A stretch of DNA of 64,000 nucleotides. Source: Chalara sp. BL73. Its lineage: Eukaryota; Ascomycota; Leotiomycetes; Helotiales. A model generated the notes under the pieces. That model saw only the letters and a list, made by a program, of their open reading frames with translations. It was not told the DNA's origin and did no database searches. The stretch spans positions 744,001-808,000 of the forward strand of contig CAKJVC010000014.1 in assembly GCA_918026815.1 (NCBI GenBank), in the 5' to 3' direction. Below, piece after piece: positions 34,992 to 46,103 of this stretch. Positions within the stretch are counted from its first letter, which is position 1; each line of letters opens with the position of its first letter. The translations under genes and the position numbers were made by a program.

Positions 34992-35673
34992 TTAACGACT
35001 TGAGGCCTGGATCTTCTTTGGTGCACCCTTCGCACCCTGCTTGCTGATCTGTCTTGCCTGTCCCTTCGCACCAGCTGCAGCTGCCTTCGCCTTCTCTGCC
35101 TTCTTTGCGCTCTGAGCAGCAGCACGCTTCTCCTTGCCCTCCTTGATAGCGGCTGCGCGGGCAGCGGAACGGGCTTCTGGTCGCTGGCTTCGTCGCTCCT
35201 TGATCACATCGAGAGACGCTCCAACAATGGCTCTTTGGGACTTGACGGTACGGCGGGAGCGCTTCTTTGCAACTTCCTGTAATCATATATCAGCATCTAG
35301 CCTTATGCGCAGGCTTCCAAAGAACCATTACCTCAGAGATACCCTTCTTGTGTTGTCTTCGGAAGAGAACAGTCCATGCAATGCGACGGGGATTCTTGCG
35401 TTGGAGGAAAAGAGATTCAGTTTTGCCGTTTTGGAATCGGAAGATCTTGCTATCACCACGAACGTAGAGCTTGCCCTATTTTTAATTCCGTCAGCTAGTG
35501 TTCTCCAACCCTTATTGCTCAGTCGCGTCGTTTCCTCCACCAAAAGATTCGTTTTTGAATAATTTCTGCGGTATCCCACATTGCACAATATCATCGCATT
35601 CCAAGGAATTTGGGAGCAGTACCTTTCCAGGGTAGATCTTCTCGCCCGAGAAGGTATCGTCGTAGGTTCTCAT
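34992..35673 (-). CDS. RPL24: 60S ribosomal protein L24 (eL24)
   Basis: Three exons (35673-35623, 35475-35332, 35276-34992) give 159 residues, close to the usual 155. The N-terminus [20 protein letters not shown] and the following [40 protein letters not shown] and [20 protein letters not shown] are the classical eL24 core, and the C-terminus is Ala/Lys-rich. It is a structural protein of the large ribosomal subunit at the intersubunit face. As in many fungal ribosomal protein genes the introns sit near the 5' end. It is divergent from TRM44. Confidence 0.95.
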
Positions 35674-36190
35674 TTTGGCGATTTCTGAGGAAGGTTAGCC
35701 TCAATTCACCAATATTTCCAAATAGCCTGGAACCTTAAATCCTGGTATTGGTAGCTATGAAGTTTTGAGAGTTGGGTAGACGTACAAGTTTGTCGAGATT
35801 GTCGTGAGTTAGATGACCATCAAATTCGCCTTGGTAGATTTCACACAATGTTGCGAATGTGAGTGTGCGCTAAGACTATTTTGAGCCAGCTAAGCGAGCT
35901 TGGTATGCCCCACAAACCATAGCGAATTTTCAGCCTCATATCAGAAGTCTTAGATTTTGATGGATCCTCCGCAATAGCTAGTCTCAACGCATCAACTTTG
36001 AGATGCCAGATTATTCATGGAGGGCTTCGAACTTCAGTTCATCTCCATCTACTATTCTACAGCATCTCAGCAGATTTGTTATTTGTGGTCACGTGCCAGG
36101 GAACCATTCAATTCGTCCTAAAATCAGATACTTGCCAATGTTGGGGAAAAGAGAAGAGGTTTTAGATCAAATATATTACGGAAATATAAA
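35674..36190. other. Divergent intergenic region RPL24/TRM44
   Basis: 517 nt between divergent start codons, presumably holding both promoters. No other feature seen. Confidence 0.5.
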
Positions 36191-37615
36191 ATGAAACTTC
36201 CTGAGCTTGAATCCTACGCCGCTGGTGCTCCCCAGGTCTTAGAAGAAACCGACCAGACATGGACACCTCTGTTCAAACGGAAATGTTCATTTCCTCCAGA
36301 AATCTTCCAGCAGGTCATGATGAATTTCATAAGGAATCCGAACATCAACACTTCTCATCTATTTCGGGCAGATATAACTTTAGAAGAATCGTATACAGAA
36401 GAATTTGATTACAAGTCAGCTATTAGTCCGAGACTCACGCGCATCAAGGACTTCGATCTAAACACTGTCATAGTACGCACTCTGATACCGCGGAATATTG
36501 TTGTCGACAAACCATTAGATCAGACTTGCCTCTTCCATAAACAACTTTTGGATAGAAGGGAGATTAAATCTTTGGTTACGTATCTGCCACATGCGTCGGC
36601 ACCAGAAGAAATACCCTTCTATCACCCAGCCGTTCGTGGCATAGGCTTTCTACATATATATGATCCTCAAAGCCAAGACGGAGAACTATCGATACACTAC
36701 TCATTTTTCGAAGGCGAACCAAAATCCGAGAAAATCGAACGAACAGCCCAGAATTTACTAAACGTACTTCACAAACATGGCAAAGGTAGTGCAGCAGGAT
36801 ATGTAAAAAGGGTTAATCACGATGTGATTCTTCCTCAAGCTACAGTACAAAATACATATGCACAGCTGAAGAAAAAGTACGCGAAGACTCTAATAAACAA
36901 TTGGGTGGAGACAACGGACCCCGGGAAGCATGTTTTTGAAGATCTCAACATAGCAGCTTTCCTCATAGAACTGTGGGCTGAGATATACAAGGACAGTGCA
37001 TTCCCTGGATTTGTGGACATAGGCTGTGGCAATGGCCTACTGGTGCATATTCTGCTCGAAGAAGGCTATTCCGGCTGGGGCTTTGATGCACGAAAACGCA
37101 AATCCTGGGAGGTATACAGCCAGAAAACACAAGACAATCTGAAGGAACAAGTCCTGATTCCATCTATTGTGCAAACAAACCCGACGTCCTCTGAAGCCTC
37201 ATTCAATAACGGCATCTTTCCCAAAGGTACATTCATCATTTCCAATCATGCCGACGAACTCACACCTTGGACCCCCATACTCGCCAACCTCTCCTCCTCA
37301 CCCTTTATCATGATTCCCTGCTGTAGCCACTCCCTGTCGGGTTCTCGCTTCCGCGCCCCTCCGCCCACACCTACCAGTTCTGCATTTGCATCGCTCGTTA
37401 CATGGGCCGCGAAGATTGCGAAGGACTGCGGATGGGTCGTTGAGAAGGAGATGTTGCGCATTCCGAGCACAAGAAACACGGCGCTCATCGGCAGAACCCG
37501 GGAGGTTCCATTTGGGGATGTTGATGTAGCGGAGATTGTTCAGAAGTATGGAGGCGCAGCAGGGTGGGAGGATAATGCTTTGAAGCTTGTCAAAGGGAAG
37601 ACTAGAGGGCATTGA
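36191..37615 (+). CDS. TRM44: tRNA (uracil-O2-)-methyltransferase
   Basis: A single exon of 474 residues. The SAM-binding motif FVDIGCGNGLLVHILLEEGY lies near residue 276-295, then WGFDARKRKSW, FIISNHADELTPWTP and MIPCCSHSLSGSRF, all characteristic of Trm44. In yeast the enzyme makes 2'-O-methyluridine at position 44 of tRNA-Ser in the cytoplasm. The start ATG lies directly at the beginning of the conserved region. Yeast Trm44 is longer, so a more upstream in-frame start was considered, but none is available. A 20-nt A homopolymer follows 73 nt after the stop. Confidence 0.92.
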   Translation: MKLPELESYAAGAPQVLEETDQTWTPLFKRKCSFPPEIFQQVMMNFIRNPNINTSHLFRADITLEESYTEEFDYKSAISPRLTRIKDFDLNTVIVRTLIPRNIVVDKPLDQTCLFHKQLLDRREIKSLVTYLPHASAPEEIPFYHPAVRGIGFLHIYDPQSQDGELSIHYSFFEGEPKSEKIERTAQNLLNVLHKHGKGSAAGYVKRVNHDVILPQATVQNTYAQLKKKYAKTLINNWVETTDPGKHVFEDLNIAAFLIELWAEIYKDSAFPGFVDIGCGNGLLVHILLEEGYSGWGFDARKRKSWEVYSQKTQDNLKEQVLIPSIVQTNPTSSEASFNNGIFPKGTFIISNHADELTPWTPILANLSSSPFIMIPCCSHSLSGSRFRAPPPTPTSSAFASLVTWAAKIAKDCGWVVEKEMLRIPSTRNTALIGRTREVPFGDVDVAEIVQKYGGAAGWEDNALKLVKGKTRGH

Positions 37616-38231
37616 GGCCATGGAACGAACTCATTGTACTATAGCTCTTTCTTGGTAGTAAATTCACGATACAATTACCATATAAGGCAAAAAAAAAAAA
37701 AAAAAAAAGGAACGTAGACTGTATGTATTGTTTTCTTGTGTTCATATAATATCTCGAAGCCATCCCGCAATTCTCTAGTTGTCACACCGAATTTCCTATG
37801 TGTAATGAGATATTCAGACAACCTATTCTTGACGCCTTTGTATTATGTCAGTTGTGCTTGCTATCATAACAAACACGCATATGTTAGTCGACCTGCTATT
37901 GAGCTCTGCAATCCATCTCTCACGCTTGCCGGGCGTGATGGCTCCTCCAAACATGCCATCCGATGCACCTGTCGTTGCAATTTGCCTGGTCGAGGGCACA
38001 TGGATGAAGTCACATGACACAGAACTCGCCATGTAGATTCCGATATGGGACGGAGGTGTCCTTGTCTCCATCTCACATGCTGTCTTCTAGCGTTGCTCAC
38101 AGCGCTTGTACACACCATATTACATAGCAAATGATGAGCATGTACTTTGTTATTTTCTGGAGTCAATTTGTCTCATCTATCCATTTATAGAGTCGAGTTT
38201 ACGCCTACAAATAATTGACCAGTCCACCCGT
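37616..38231. other. Intergenic between convergent genes
   Basis: 3' flanks of TRM44 and the peroxiredoxin. It contains the A-tract listed separately and no gene. Confidence 0.5.
37689..37708 (+). repeat. A(20) homopolymer
   Basis: Twenty consecutive A. It is a simple repeat in the TRM44 3' flank. No target-site duplication was seen that would make it a retroposed tail. Confidence 0.8.
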
Positions 38232-38878
38232 TTATGCAAGAACCTTCTCCGCAGCAGAGACTATCTTCGTGTCAGCAGGCTTTTCATTTTCTCAGACAGG
38301 CTGGCTGAACACTTCACTCACTAGTAAGACCAACATTATCAGGCTCGATATTCACAGACTTGACCTTGCCTCCCTCAACCACGATCGCATATCTCTTGCT
38401 TCTCCGATTTCCAAAAATCGCTGTTGAGTCGAAGTCTACGTCCAGTGCCTTGGTAAATTCACCTTTGACATCACCGAGAAAGCGGATACCGCTAGACTTG
38501 TCGGCGTCGAGAGCCTTGCCCCATGCGTTCATACTATACATCCACATTAGCCAATGTTATAGACTGAGGTGGATAAGAATTTACTTACACGAAAGCGTCA
38601 TTGACAGATACAACGAACACCTTGCCAGCGGACTTGAGTTTGGGAGACTTGATGTAGTCGGGAATGTGCGAATCCGAACATGTAGGGCCTGTTGATTGTC
38701 AGGAAAAGCCTGACTTTTTTGTCATTGGGGAAAGATGGAAGAATAGCATACTGAAGGCAGCTGGAACACCAATGATTAGACCGTCGCCGGAACCAATCTC
38801 AGTGGCAATGTTGACCTTCTTGTCTGGGGCGCCCTCAGTGACCTCGACACTAGGAATTGAATCTCCGACTTTAACCAT
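38232..38878 (-). CDS. Peroxiredoxin, Prx5/AHP1-PMP20 type
   Basis: Four exons (38878-38752, 38688-38589, 38533-38322, 38260-38232) give 155 residues, the normal size. The peroxidatic Cys lies in FSPTCSDSHIPDYI, created by joining exons 1 and 2. Other family landmarks are MVKVGDSIPSVEV, IIGVPAAF, KVFVVSVNDAFVMNAWGKA, IRFLGDVKGEFTKALDVDF and NVGLTISAAEKVLA at the end. It reduces hydrogen peroxide and alkyl hydroperoxides with thioredoxin or glutaredoxin. The C-terminus (VLA) is not a peroxisomal PTS1, so a cytosolic form is more likely than a PMP20 form. The last exon codes for only nine residues, so automated models may stop too early. Confidence 0.93.
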
Positions 38879-40034
38879 GTTTGCGATTGATACTAAACAG
38901 ATTTGATTTGGGGTTTGATCAAAAAGATTTGTCTTGCGATTTCGGGGTTGACGATGAAAGGAGGGGTAGCTCTTAAAAAGGACGGAAAGCCCCTCTATGA
39001 CGTCCCCTGTCGGTGATTTGGAATTCCAGGGACTAAATGGAAGGCTAACAATAATCTCACCAATCATGTCACGGACCGAGAATTCCAAATATGGATTGCG
39101 AATTCGACGCTGAAGGTTCGAACTATATCCAGGATAGCAACTCGAATTTTTTCTGAAGCTGGAGAGATAGCATATCAATCCAGAATAGTAAAGTGGTGGT
39201 GAACATGCATAATGTCGCAACTCCTATCAGTACAGAAACAGAGGATTTGGAGTTCCAATTTGGAATTCTCCATGGTAGCAGATTATTCTTATGCCTAGAA
39301 CGCCTGCCCAGTGCAACAAGAAATCGTTTTACCGTTACAGTGCTTCTCGGATTTGTACTGTACAGCCCAATAAACGTGTCAAATGACGAATTTGGTATGG
39401 GCAAAATCATCCAATCAATCTTCCCCCCCCTGAAATAAGATCTGTATCAACAACTAATGTTACGGAGCTGGGGCTATTCTGAGATATAAGGCGAAGCTAC
39501 AGCTTTTGAAGTCTTCATATATACTACTTCGTCAAGAGTTCTATCCCGTTTCTCGCTTGCCTATCAAATTCACTCATCAAAGAAGGTACAGATTTCCTTT
39601 CTTTTAAAGAGAAGTAAAAGGTTCTAAAAGACAGTATTTCATATGTTTAATAGCATATACCTGCTACTCTTCAAGGTGGAATACTGAATTTCGCTCATCA
39701 CAATAATCATTGGTGGCTGGAAAAGGCAGTACCATTGAAGATTGTCTGATTGATTGTCTCTTTGCAATTTAAAGGGCAATATCTAGTGTATATTATTGAA
39801 AATCAAGTTGACTATTGTATCATCTCGTAATCGTCAGTGGACATGCAGGTTGAGTTATCATCTTTTGGTAGAGAAAGCCGAGACATTAAATCTGTTGGGA
39901 AGTCTTCATTTTGCCAAGACATCGGAGACAGTTCCGGGACCACTGAAATCATGAACTTCGCTTAATCCAAAAATGGCAAATCTGACTGTTTGTCCCTGAG
40001 CTTTGACATTGACAGCTCTTTACTGATATCAGCT
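38879..40034. other. Divergent intergenic region
   Basis: Over 1.1 kb between the divergent peroxiredoxin and thioesterase genes. The frames at 39,123-39,410 (minus) and 39,193-39,438 (plus) overlap each other and show no motif. Confidence 0.45.
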
Positions 40035-40592
40035 ATGGACGCAGATGAAGCATACTTCCGGTCAATCCCATGGTGCGCAAAACTACTCTCTGATCCTGCA
40101 ATCACAATCACGCCAACTGGCTCACGACAATACAAGAAGAGCACAGAAGATGCATTCTTCGCCAAAACCCTCCAAACTAAGGACACAATATCAGCGTGTC
40201 TGTCGTTTCATAAGCGCCCAGCATCCCCCACGGAGCGCATAGATGAGATACATACCCTGTTGAGCCTGGAATATGGTGTGAACGGCTATCCTCACGTGGC
40301 CCATGGAGGATTTGTTGCCGTCCTTATAGATGAGATCATGGGCGTGTTGTTGTCGATCAACAGGGGAAGAACGGCCTCTTCGGGACTGGATGACCTTGTG
40401 ACGGCGAACCTGAATGTTGATTTCTTGAAGCAGGTTTCCACACCGCAGGCTGTTTTGGTCAGTGCCAGCATCAAGGAGACCAGTGGTCGAAAACAATTCA
40501 TCTTGGCTACGGTGAAAGATCAAGATGGGGTTGTCCTTGCAAAAGCTAAGGCGCTATGGATTGCGGTCCATATTCCAAGGGAAAAACTATGA
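40035..40592 (+). CDS. Hot-dog fold thioesterase (4HBT/PaaI family)
   Basis: A single exon of 185 residues from the ATG at 40035 (MDADEAYFRSIPWCAKLL). Upstream codons in frame lack an ATG. The hot-dog helix motif AHGGFVAVLIDEIMGVLLS with its His-Gly-Gly and the Asp/Glu pair lies near residue 95, followed by TANLNVDFLKQVSTPQAVLV and ILATVKDQDGVVLAKAKALW. This is the arrangement of fungal acyl-CoA thioesterase-like proteins. The substrate is unknown. The C-terminus reads REKL, which resembles a weak PTS1 (xKL) but is not canonical. No operon-like partner is present. Confidence 0.85.
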   Translation: MDADEAYFRSIPWCAKLLSDPAITITPTGSRQYKKSTEDAFFAKTLQTKDTISACLSFHKRPASPTERIDEIHTLLSLEYGVNGYPHVAHGGFVAVLIDEIMGVLLSINRGRTASSGLDDLVTANLNVDFLKQVSTPQAVLVSASIKETSGRKQFILATVKDQDGVVLAKAKALWIAVHIPREKL

Positions 40593-41195
40593 AGGCGTAT
40601 TTATCTGGACGGTTCGATTATTTCATTGTTTCCCTATAAAAGAAGGGAATCTAAGCCATTGTTGTCCATGGGATGTTTTTGTTCAAGAGTTTATTTAGAT
40701 CACCAGCATGCAGAAGATAATCTATTCATAATTAGGAGCCCTTTATTTAGAATCAAACAGTTTGCAACATCCGGTAGAATTTTCAGTCATATACAACGTC
40801 GAAGCGCCTTGTTAATCTACTTCTACTGAAGCAAATATTAAGCACCGAAATTGAGGGATAGATGGAGATTTTGAGTTATTAAGAATCGAGGTCCTCTAGA
40901 CTTTGGTGTGACGCCTGTACGGTTTGCGTTGAAACACTTATATCAGAGATTAAAATGCTGATGGCAAAATCTTTTGAGAAAGGACACTCAAGGTCCAACA
41001 TGGCCTACATGGTAGCTTTGACGGGCTAATTTCACACACAGCTCAGCACTTAAAGGGAACTGAAATCTTAGAATTGGTTGACATGATTATTACAAAACAA
41101 ATGACATCCATAAGGCCGGAATTATACCTGGTAGGAAATGGATGAGAAGATTAAAATTCTGGCAAAGAGACACCTGCGGCGACCCAACCTTCGAC
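40593..41195. other. Intergenic between convergent genes
   Basis: 3' flanks only. No coding or repeat feature recognised. Confidence 0.5.
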
Positions 41196-44100
41196 TCAAA
41201 TCACCAATCGAAATCTGCTCTTTTGCCGAGAGGGTGGGGGGCTATCGAAATCGGCTACCATTTCTGGCGGCGCAGCTGTTGAGCCAGTGCCGTCCAGCTC
41301 AAAAACGCCAGAGAAAAGCGCACCGTCCACGGATTTACGTCGTCTGGTCCATGTGCTAACATCCTCCGGCGTGGCTGGGAAAGTTTGAGCAGCCACAGTA
41401 TCTTGATTGAGATTGGATTGAGACTTTACTCGCCGCAAAGAATGCGGCTGAGATGCCGAACTCTCCATGGAGGAGCTGTCCAAGTTGGCGGAATTTTTCT
41501 GCAACTTGCGCCGTCGGCGGTGGCGCCGTATGAAGGATCCGCTGTTTCGCGCCATTGACGTACGTGGTTGAGGATCTGTAATGTATCGTTAGACGGGCAG
41601 TGATAATTAGCGGGCATCAAAGCTCTGTCTTACTTTGTGTGGGATTCTCTGTCATTAACTTTCTGGGAAAGCCGCTGATGGGTAAGTTAGAATCCCCTGA
41701 ATGAGGATATGCATCATCCTGCAGACAAAGATAAATCGCCGTTGTTGAGAGTTGCTTTGAGACTTCGATATGGATGACGTCCGTTAAAAATCGACCTCTG
41801 ACAGACATATTGTGGAGCATACTCTCAGATATAGGAATCTTCTGCATTGCATTAAAGTTTTTATCCTCTAGGACAGCAAAGTATGGCTCAAAATTCCCAT
41901 TGAGGCGATCGAGAAGGAATCGCCCCAGTGCTTTCATTTCATCACTTCCAGTTGAAAAGCGACAATATATGCAACCTATTCTGTCAGCAGGAATTTTATT
42001 CTGCTCCTTTTCACATACCATCACACTCATACTTCCCATTATTCTCTTTGGTCGACGCATCTGTCTTTGCGAAGAAGAAGCTACTTGCTACCAAACGGTG
42101 AGCCACTTCTTTGATCTTCACGTTATTCTGTAATTGCCCGCGTGCAGCGTTTTTGACATCATGCAGCTGATCTACGGCATCAAGCTTTGGCACCTTGAAC
42201 TTTAGGTCGGGGTTTATTCGTATATAGCGTCGACGGCTAAAGTCATTGAGCGTCAGCTTTGTTTTAGTATAAAGATGCACCGGTTTTTTCTATTACATCT
42301 TTGCTATGACGTAGCTAAAATCGAAATTTCGATGGCGAGAGACTAAGAAAGGATGAGTTTGAGGTTGCTTACTCGTTAGCATATGGTCCTCCTACAACTT
42401 CCACGCGAAACTCATCCCAAATTCTGTTACAATTTAGGATACTATCAAATCTACTGCTTACGGTACTGATAAGTTGTCCCGTAAATGTTGAGAAAGTACG
42501 GAGGGGACGGAGAGGAAGCTCGGGATGAGGTGGTAGGTCGGGCTTATCTTCGCGTTTTATGCCGAAGTTCCTAAAGATCGAGGACGATGGTTTTGGATTC
42601 CCATCATCCATTCTACCGTGGTGACCAGTCCCTATGGATAAGAAGATATCAGGCGGCTCGTGGGCAACGTCCTTCCATATAAGCTACCGTTCGTGGTGAG
42701 CCACACCAACTGGATTGTTATGGTACAAAGCCCCATCGATATATCCACTTTTTGTCTCATCTTTTATGAATGTTTTAAAGAAGGGGGGAGCCGCAGATGT
42801 CGCCCGTGCCCTAAATTGATTAGTAAAAACTATTTGTGATAGTGGAAATTAGCCTACGCTTCCCAAGTTTTCAATTCTAGGGATGGCTTGTCTTGGCGCT
42901 CGAAAATATAGCTATCTATGGTTTGGCTGTCAGTTTACATAAGCTACGCTATGTATGCAAACACTGGACTCACTGTAACCATCAAAGTCAGGCCGGTTGT
43001 AGTTGGCAAGGATAACAGGCTGCTGGTCCATCATTGTTGTTGATGTGACGGCAACCTTGATCATATATCCATCTTGGCCATTCATACCACCAAACAAAGG
43101 TCGGTCCATAAAAGAGGATCGGAGTGCGTTTTCGAATGGTTTTGTTTTATACATGCTGCGATGATTTACTGTTGCACGTTTTCCTAGGATCGGGACTTTG
43201 AGGAATTCTCGAGGTGTAAAAGCATCACCACACAAGTTGGTAAATCGTTTCATACATTCCTCAACAGACCAATTTTCAACGGCGAGTCCTAACGCAATAA
43301 TACCACCTGTGCTATCTAAAGTTAGAAGACAGCGAGTCTGCATAGGACCTTGCCCTACCTGGTGCCCACAATCAGATCGAAAAATGCTTGAATTGGGAGA
43401 TTGCCTCCTAGAGCCTTTTCAATCGCCAAAAGGGCCTCCAGCTCAACGATACCCCGCACGCCCCCACTATCATTGTGGTTAGTCACTATGGGCTTTATTC
43501 AGTAAATAGGGTGGAGCGTACCCATCGAGGCTCAAGATTCTCGTGCCTGAATACAGAGGCTTGATCACAATTTTCCAAGGAAATCCTGCGAGGAACTGTG
43601 TATCTGATACGTGCAAAGGGCACGAATCTAGTTTTAATATCGTCTTCTCAGGCTGTGTACTATATGCCTTTGTGCATGGATTGCACAATACATGTCCGCA
43701 AGGGAGGGCGTGTTCAGGAAGCTCCCTTAGACAGGAAAAGCATGTCGAATGGCTAACGAATTTAGAAGCGTCCCCATCCCCAATATTTTGGTAAAACTCA
43801 TTCATAACTGCCTGATGAACTCTTGCCGCGGCATCTGCTTCAGATGTGTAGTTGAGGTGGAATGTCTCTCGGTAGACATCTTGCTGGATTCTTTCAAGGT
43901 TATGCCTTATGTTGTTATACCATTCATCTGCCGAGGCGTCGTCATACGTAAAGTTTGACTGATAAGGACCAGCGGCTAGGATCTTACCAGTGTTGTTTTG
44001 ATGACCTTTTGGATTGTGTCCAGACTTCATGTTACAGCATTGACCAGAACTATTCCGAAATTCGCAGGGCCAATACATATTGCAAAATTTGTCTAGGGCT

Positions 44101-46103
44101 TCGTCACACATATCGGCATAGACATCATCCAATAATTGCACCGTATCCCCTAATTAGTTTAGCAATACTCTGATCATGACGAGATCTTTTTTCTTACCCA
44201 ATAAGCTCATTCTTGCCGAGTTGAGCATAAGACATGAGGCAACCATCCGACTGAGCTCACGAAACATCCTTGGACCATCATATTTGTTTACGAACTTGTT
44301 GTGATCCCTGACAGCAATCGCTAATTTCAAAATGTTGCCTCCAAAATCTCTTGGTATCGGATTATTCTTGACAGCTTCTTTGACAAAATCAAAAGGAATA
44401 TTGAGATTCTGAGAGAAATGGTCAAAGGCAGATTGGAGATATATCTGAAGTTTTTCATCATTTGACAACATCCGAACACGCTTCTTGGTAAGGTAGGCAA
44501 TTTCGCATTTTCTTCGGATCTCAGCATGGAGTTTACCGATTTGTTCGTCAATGAGCATATACCGCCCGTGCGTAGGGATTCTAACGACCGTTACGGATGC
44601 ATAGTAACACTCCAGGAGGTCTTTGGTGGTTTTGATGTTCCGGCCAGCTTGCCTATAAATATGCGCATGTTCTGCAAACCTGGGGACACGTGATATTGCC
44701 CCTTCAATATCAGACATAAGTATTCTAGTTGCCTCGCTGACATCCCATTGCTTTTCGTCAATATTGAGCTCAGTTGCGTTTAAAGCAATAATAACATGGG
44801 GCAGTGTAGGTTGGTTGAGTGACTTCTCAATGGATGTGGACGCCCATTCGAGAAGCTTTTCTAGGACGATAGACTCGAATACTCTAATAAGTTAATGGTC
44901 GGTTTTAAAAGAGCCAACTTATTTCTTACTTTGGATTACGAAGAACAAAAACAACCACATCCGAAAATGTGTAAAGGAGTCGAGGATATAATTGAGTAAC
45001 GGCATATTCGCGTTTTCTCGTCTCTGGGGTGGTTGCCCAAGTGATATCTCGCTGAGAACTATGAGCCGCTTTGCGAATCTTTCTTCGAAATGTAGGGTCA
45101 TTGCGAGAGCTCAATGACCTTGCAGAAGGTGGGGCAGAATCATCTTTGTGTTTATACCGAGCCCCTAGTGGGACATTCTCACCACCGTCAAGTCCCTCAC
45201 AGTCGGCATAGAGCATAGGTGTAGCACTGTAGTATGTCGTGGGATCTGAATATAAATGAACATCACCAGATGTTGGAATATTATCATTGATAGAGCCGGC
45301 AACAGGTGAAGGAAATCGAGAACTGGCACTCGGGCCATTTCCTGCATTTTCTTCATGGTCAATCAGCATTTTGACTAACGTGCTTTTCCCGGCACCTATC
45401 AGATCGATATGTCAGCGATTTAGTTTCCGAGTTATCTATATCATGGTCACGGACCTGTTTGCCCAATAAACGATACCAATTGTGGAAATCTATGATTGAC
45501 TTCGCTAGTCCTGCTTTGAGCCATGATAGTCGCATATCGCTCATAGTCTTGAAATATGGGAAGATTGGCAGAGTCCCTCGCTATCCCAAACCACGTTGTA
45601 TCCTCATCGCTTCGGTGCTGCTCTTGCTGTTCTTCCGCAGTACGCTTTGGCTCCAGAATGCCACGAAGTCTTTCTACTATTCGACGATCAGTCTTCTCAT
45701 GGGGCTTTCCATCAAATCCAACAGCACCTGGACGATGCGCTCGTTCTTTTGCCCAACATTCGTCACAGAATGAGTCATTGTTGCATTGAATACAGGTCCA
45801 GGTCCGGCATGAAGTTCGGTGACAGACGTCACAAGGCTCTGTTATCGAATTGGCTCTAGAGGGAGCTGAAAAAGAAGGGTAATTGGATTGAGAAGATTTG
45901 GTGGATACCTGAGAGGGTCTGCGATGACGAAAGGACGATTCGGCCATGTCTGGTGCTAGGCTATAGCCATTGTGCTTCTGAGGCAGGGGCTTGACGCTAT
46001 ATAATGGAGAAGTTCTCCCTGAGGCAATGTCGTTTCGGCTATATGTAGAAGGCAATGAAGTTGAGCTGGAAGCAGGATGAGGGATATCAGAATGGAGAGG
46101 CAT
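41196..46103 (-). pseudogene. GBP-like GTPase / RING / patatin phospholipase fusion, one in-frame TAG
   Basis: Eleven exons rebuilt on the minus strand: 46103-45455, 45395-44930, 44883-44198, 44149-43522, 43466-43359, 43311-42974, 42915-42858, 42810-42373, 42236-42033, 41980-41634, 41575-41196. All join in one frame of 1,434 codons. Domains: disordered Ser-rich start; B-box/ZZ-like zinc motif with CDVC, CRTWTC, CIQC and CDEC (91-123); P-loop GQTGAGKST (214-222) and DCEG (281-284), as in GBP/dynamin-type GTPases; RING finger (CFSCLREL..LPCGHVLCNPC, ~736-775); patatin lipase with GGGVRG (~810), GTSTGG containing the catalytic Ser (~846) and the DGALYHNNP Asp (~1005); a ~410-residue C-terminal region. 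In exon 8 a TAG (42684-42686, codon 1020) falls just after the patatin Asp, between HHER and LIWKDVAHEPPDIFLSIGTG. The patatin core could survive truncation there. Otherwise the gene is intact, so this may be a recent null allele, an assembly error or a genuinely shorter protein. Confidence 0.8.

Noticed and set aside
38232..38260. Peroxisomal form of the peroxiredoxin
   Set aside because: The last exon ends in VLA, which is not a PTS1.
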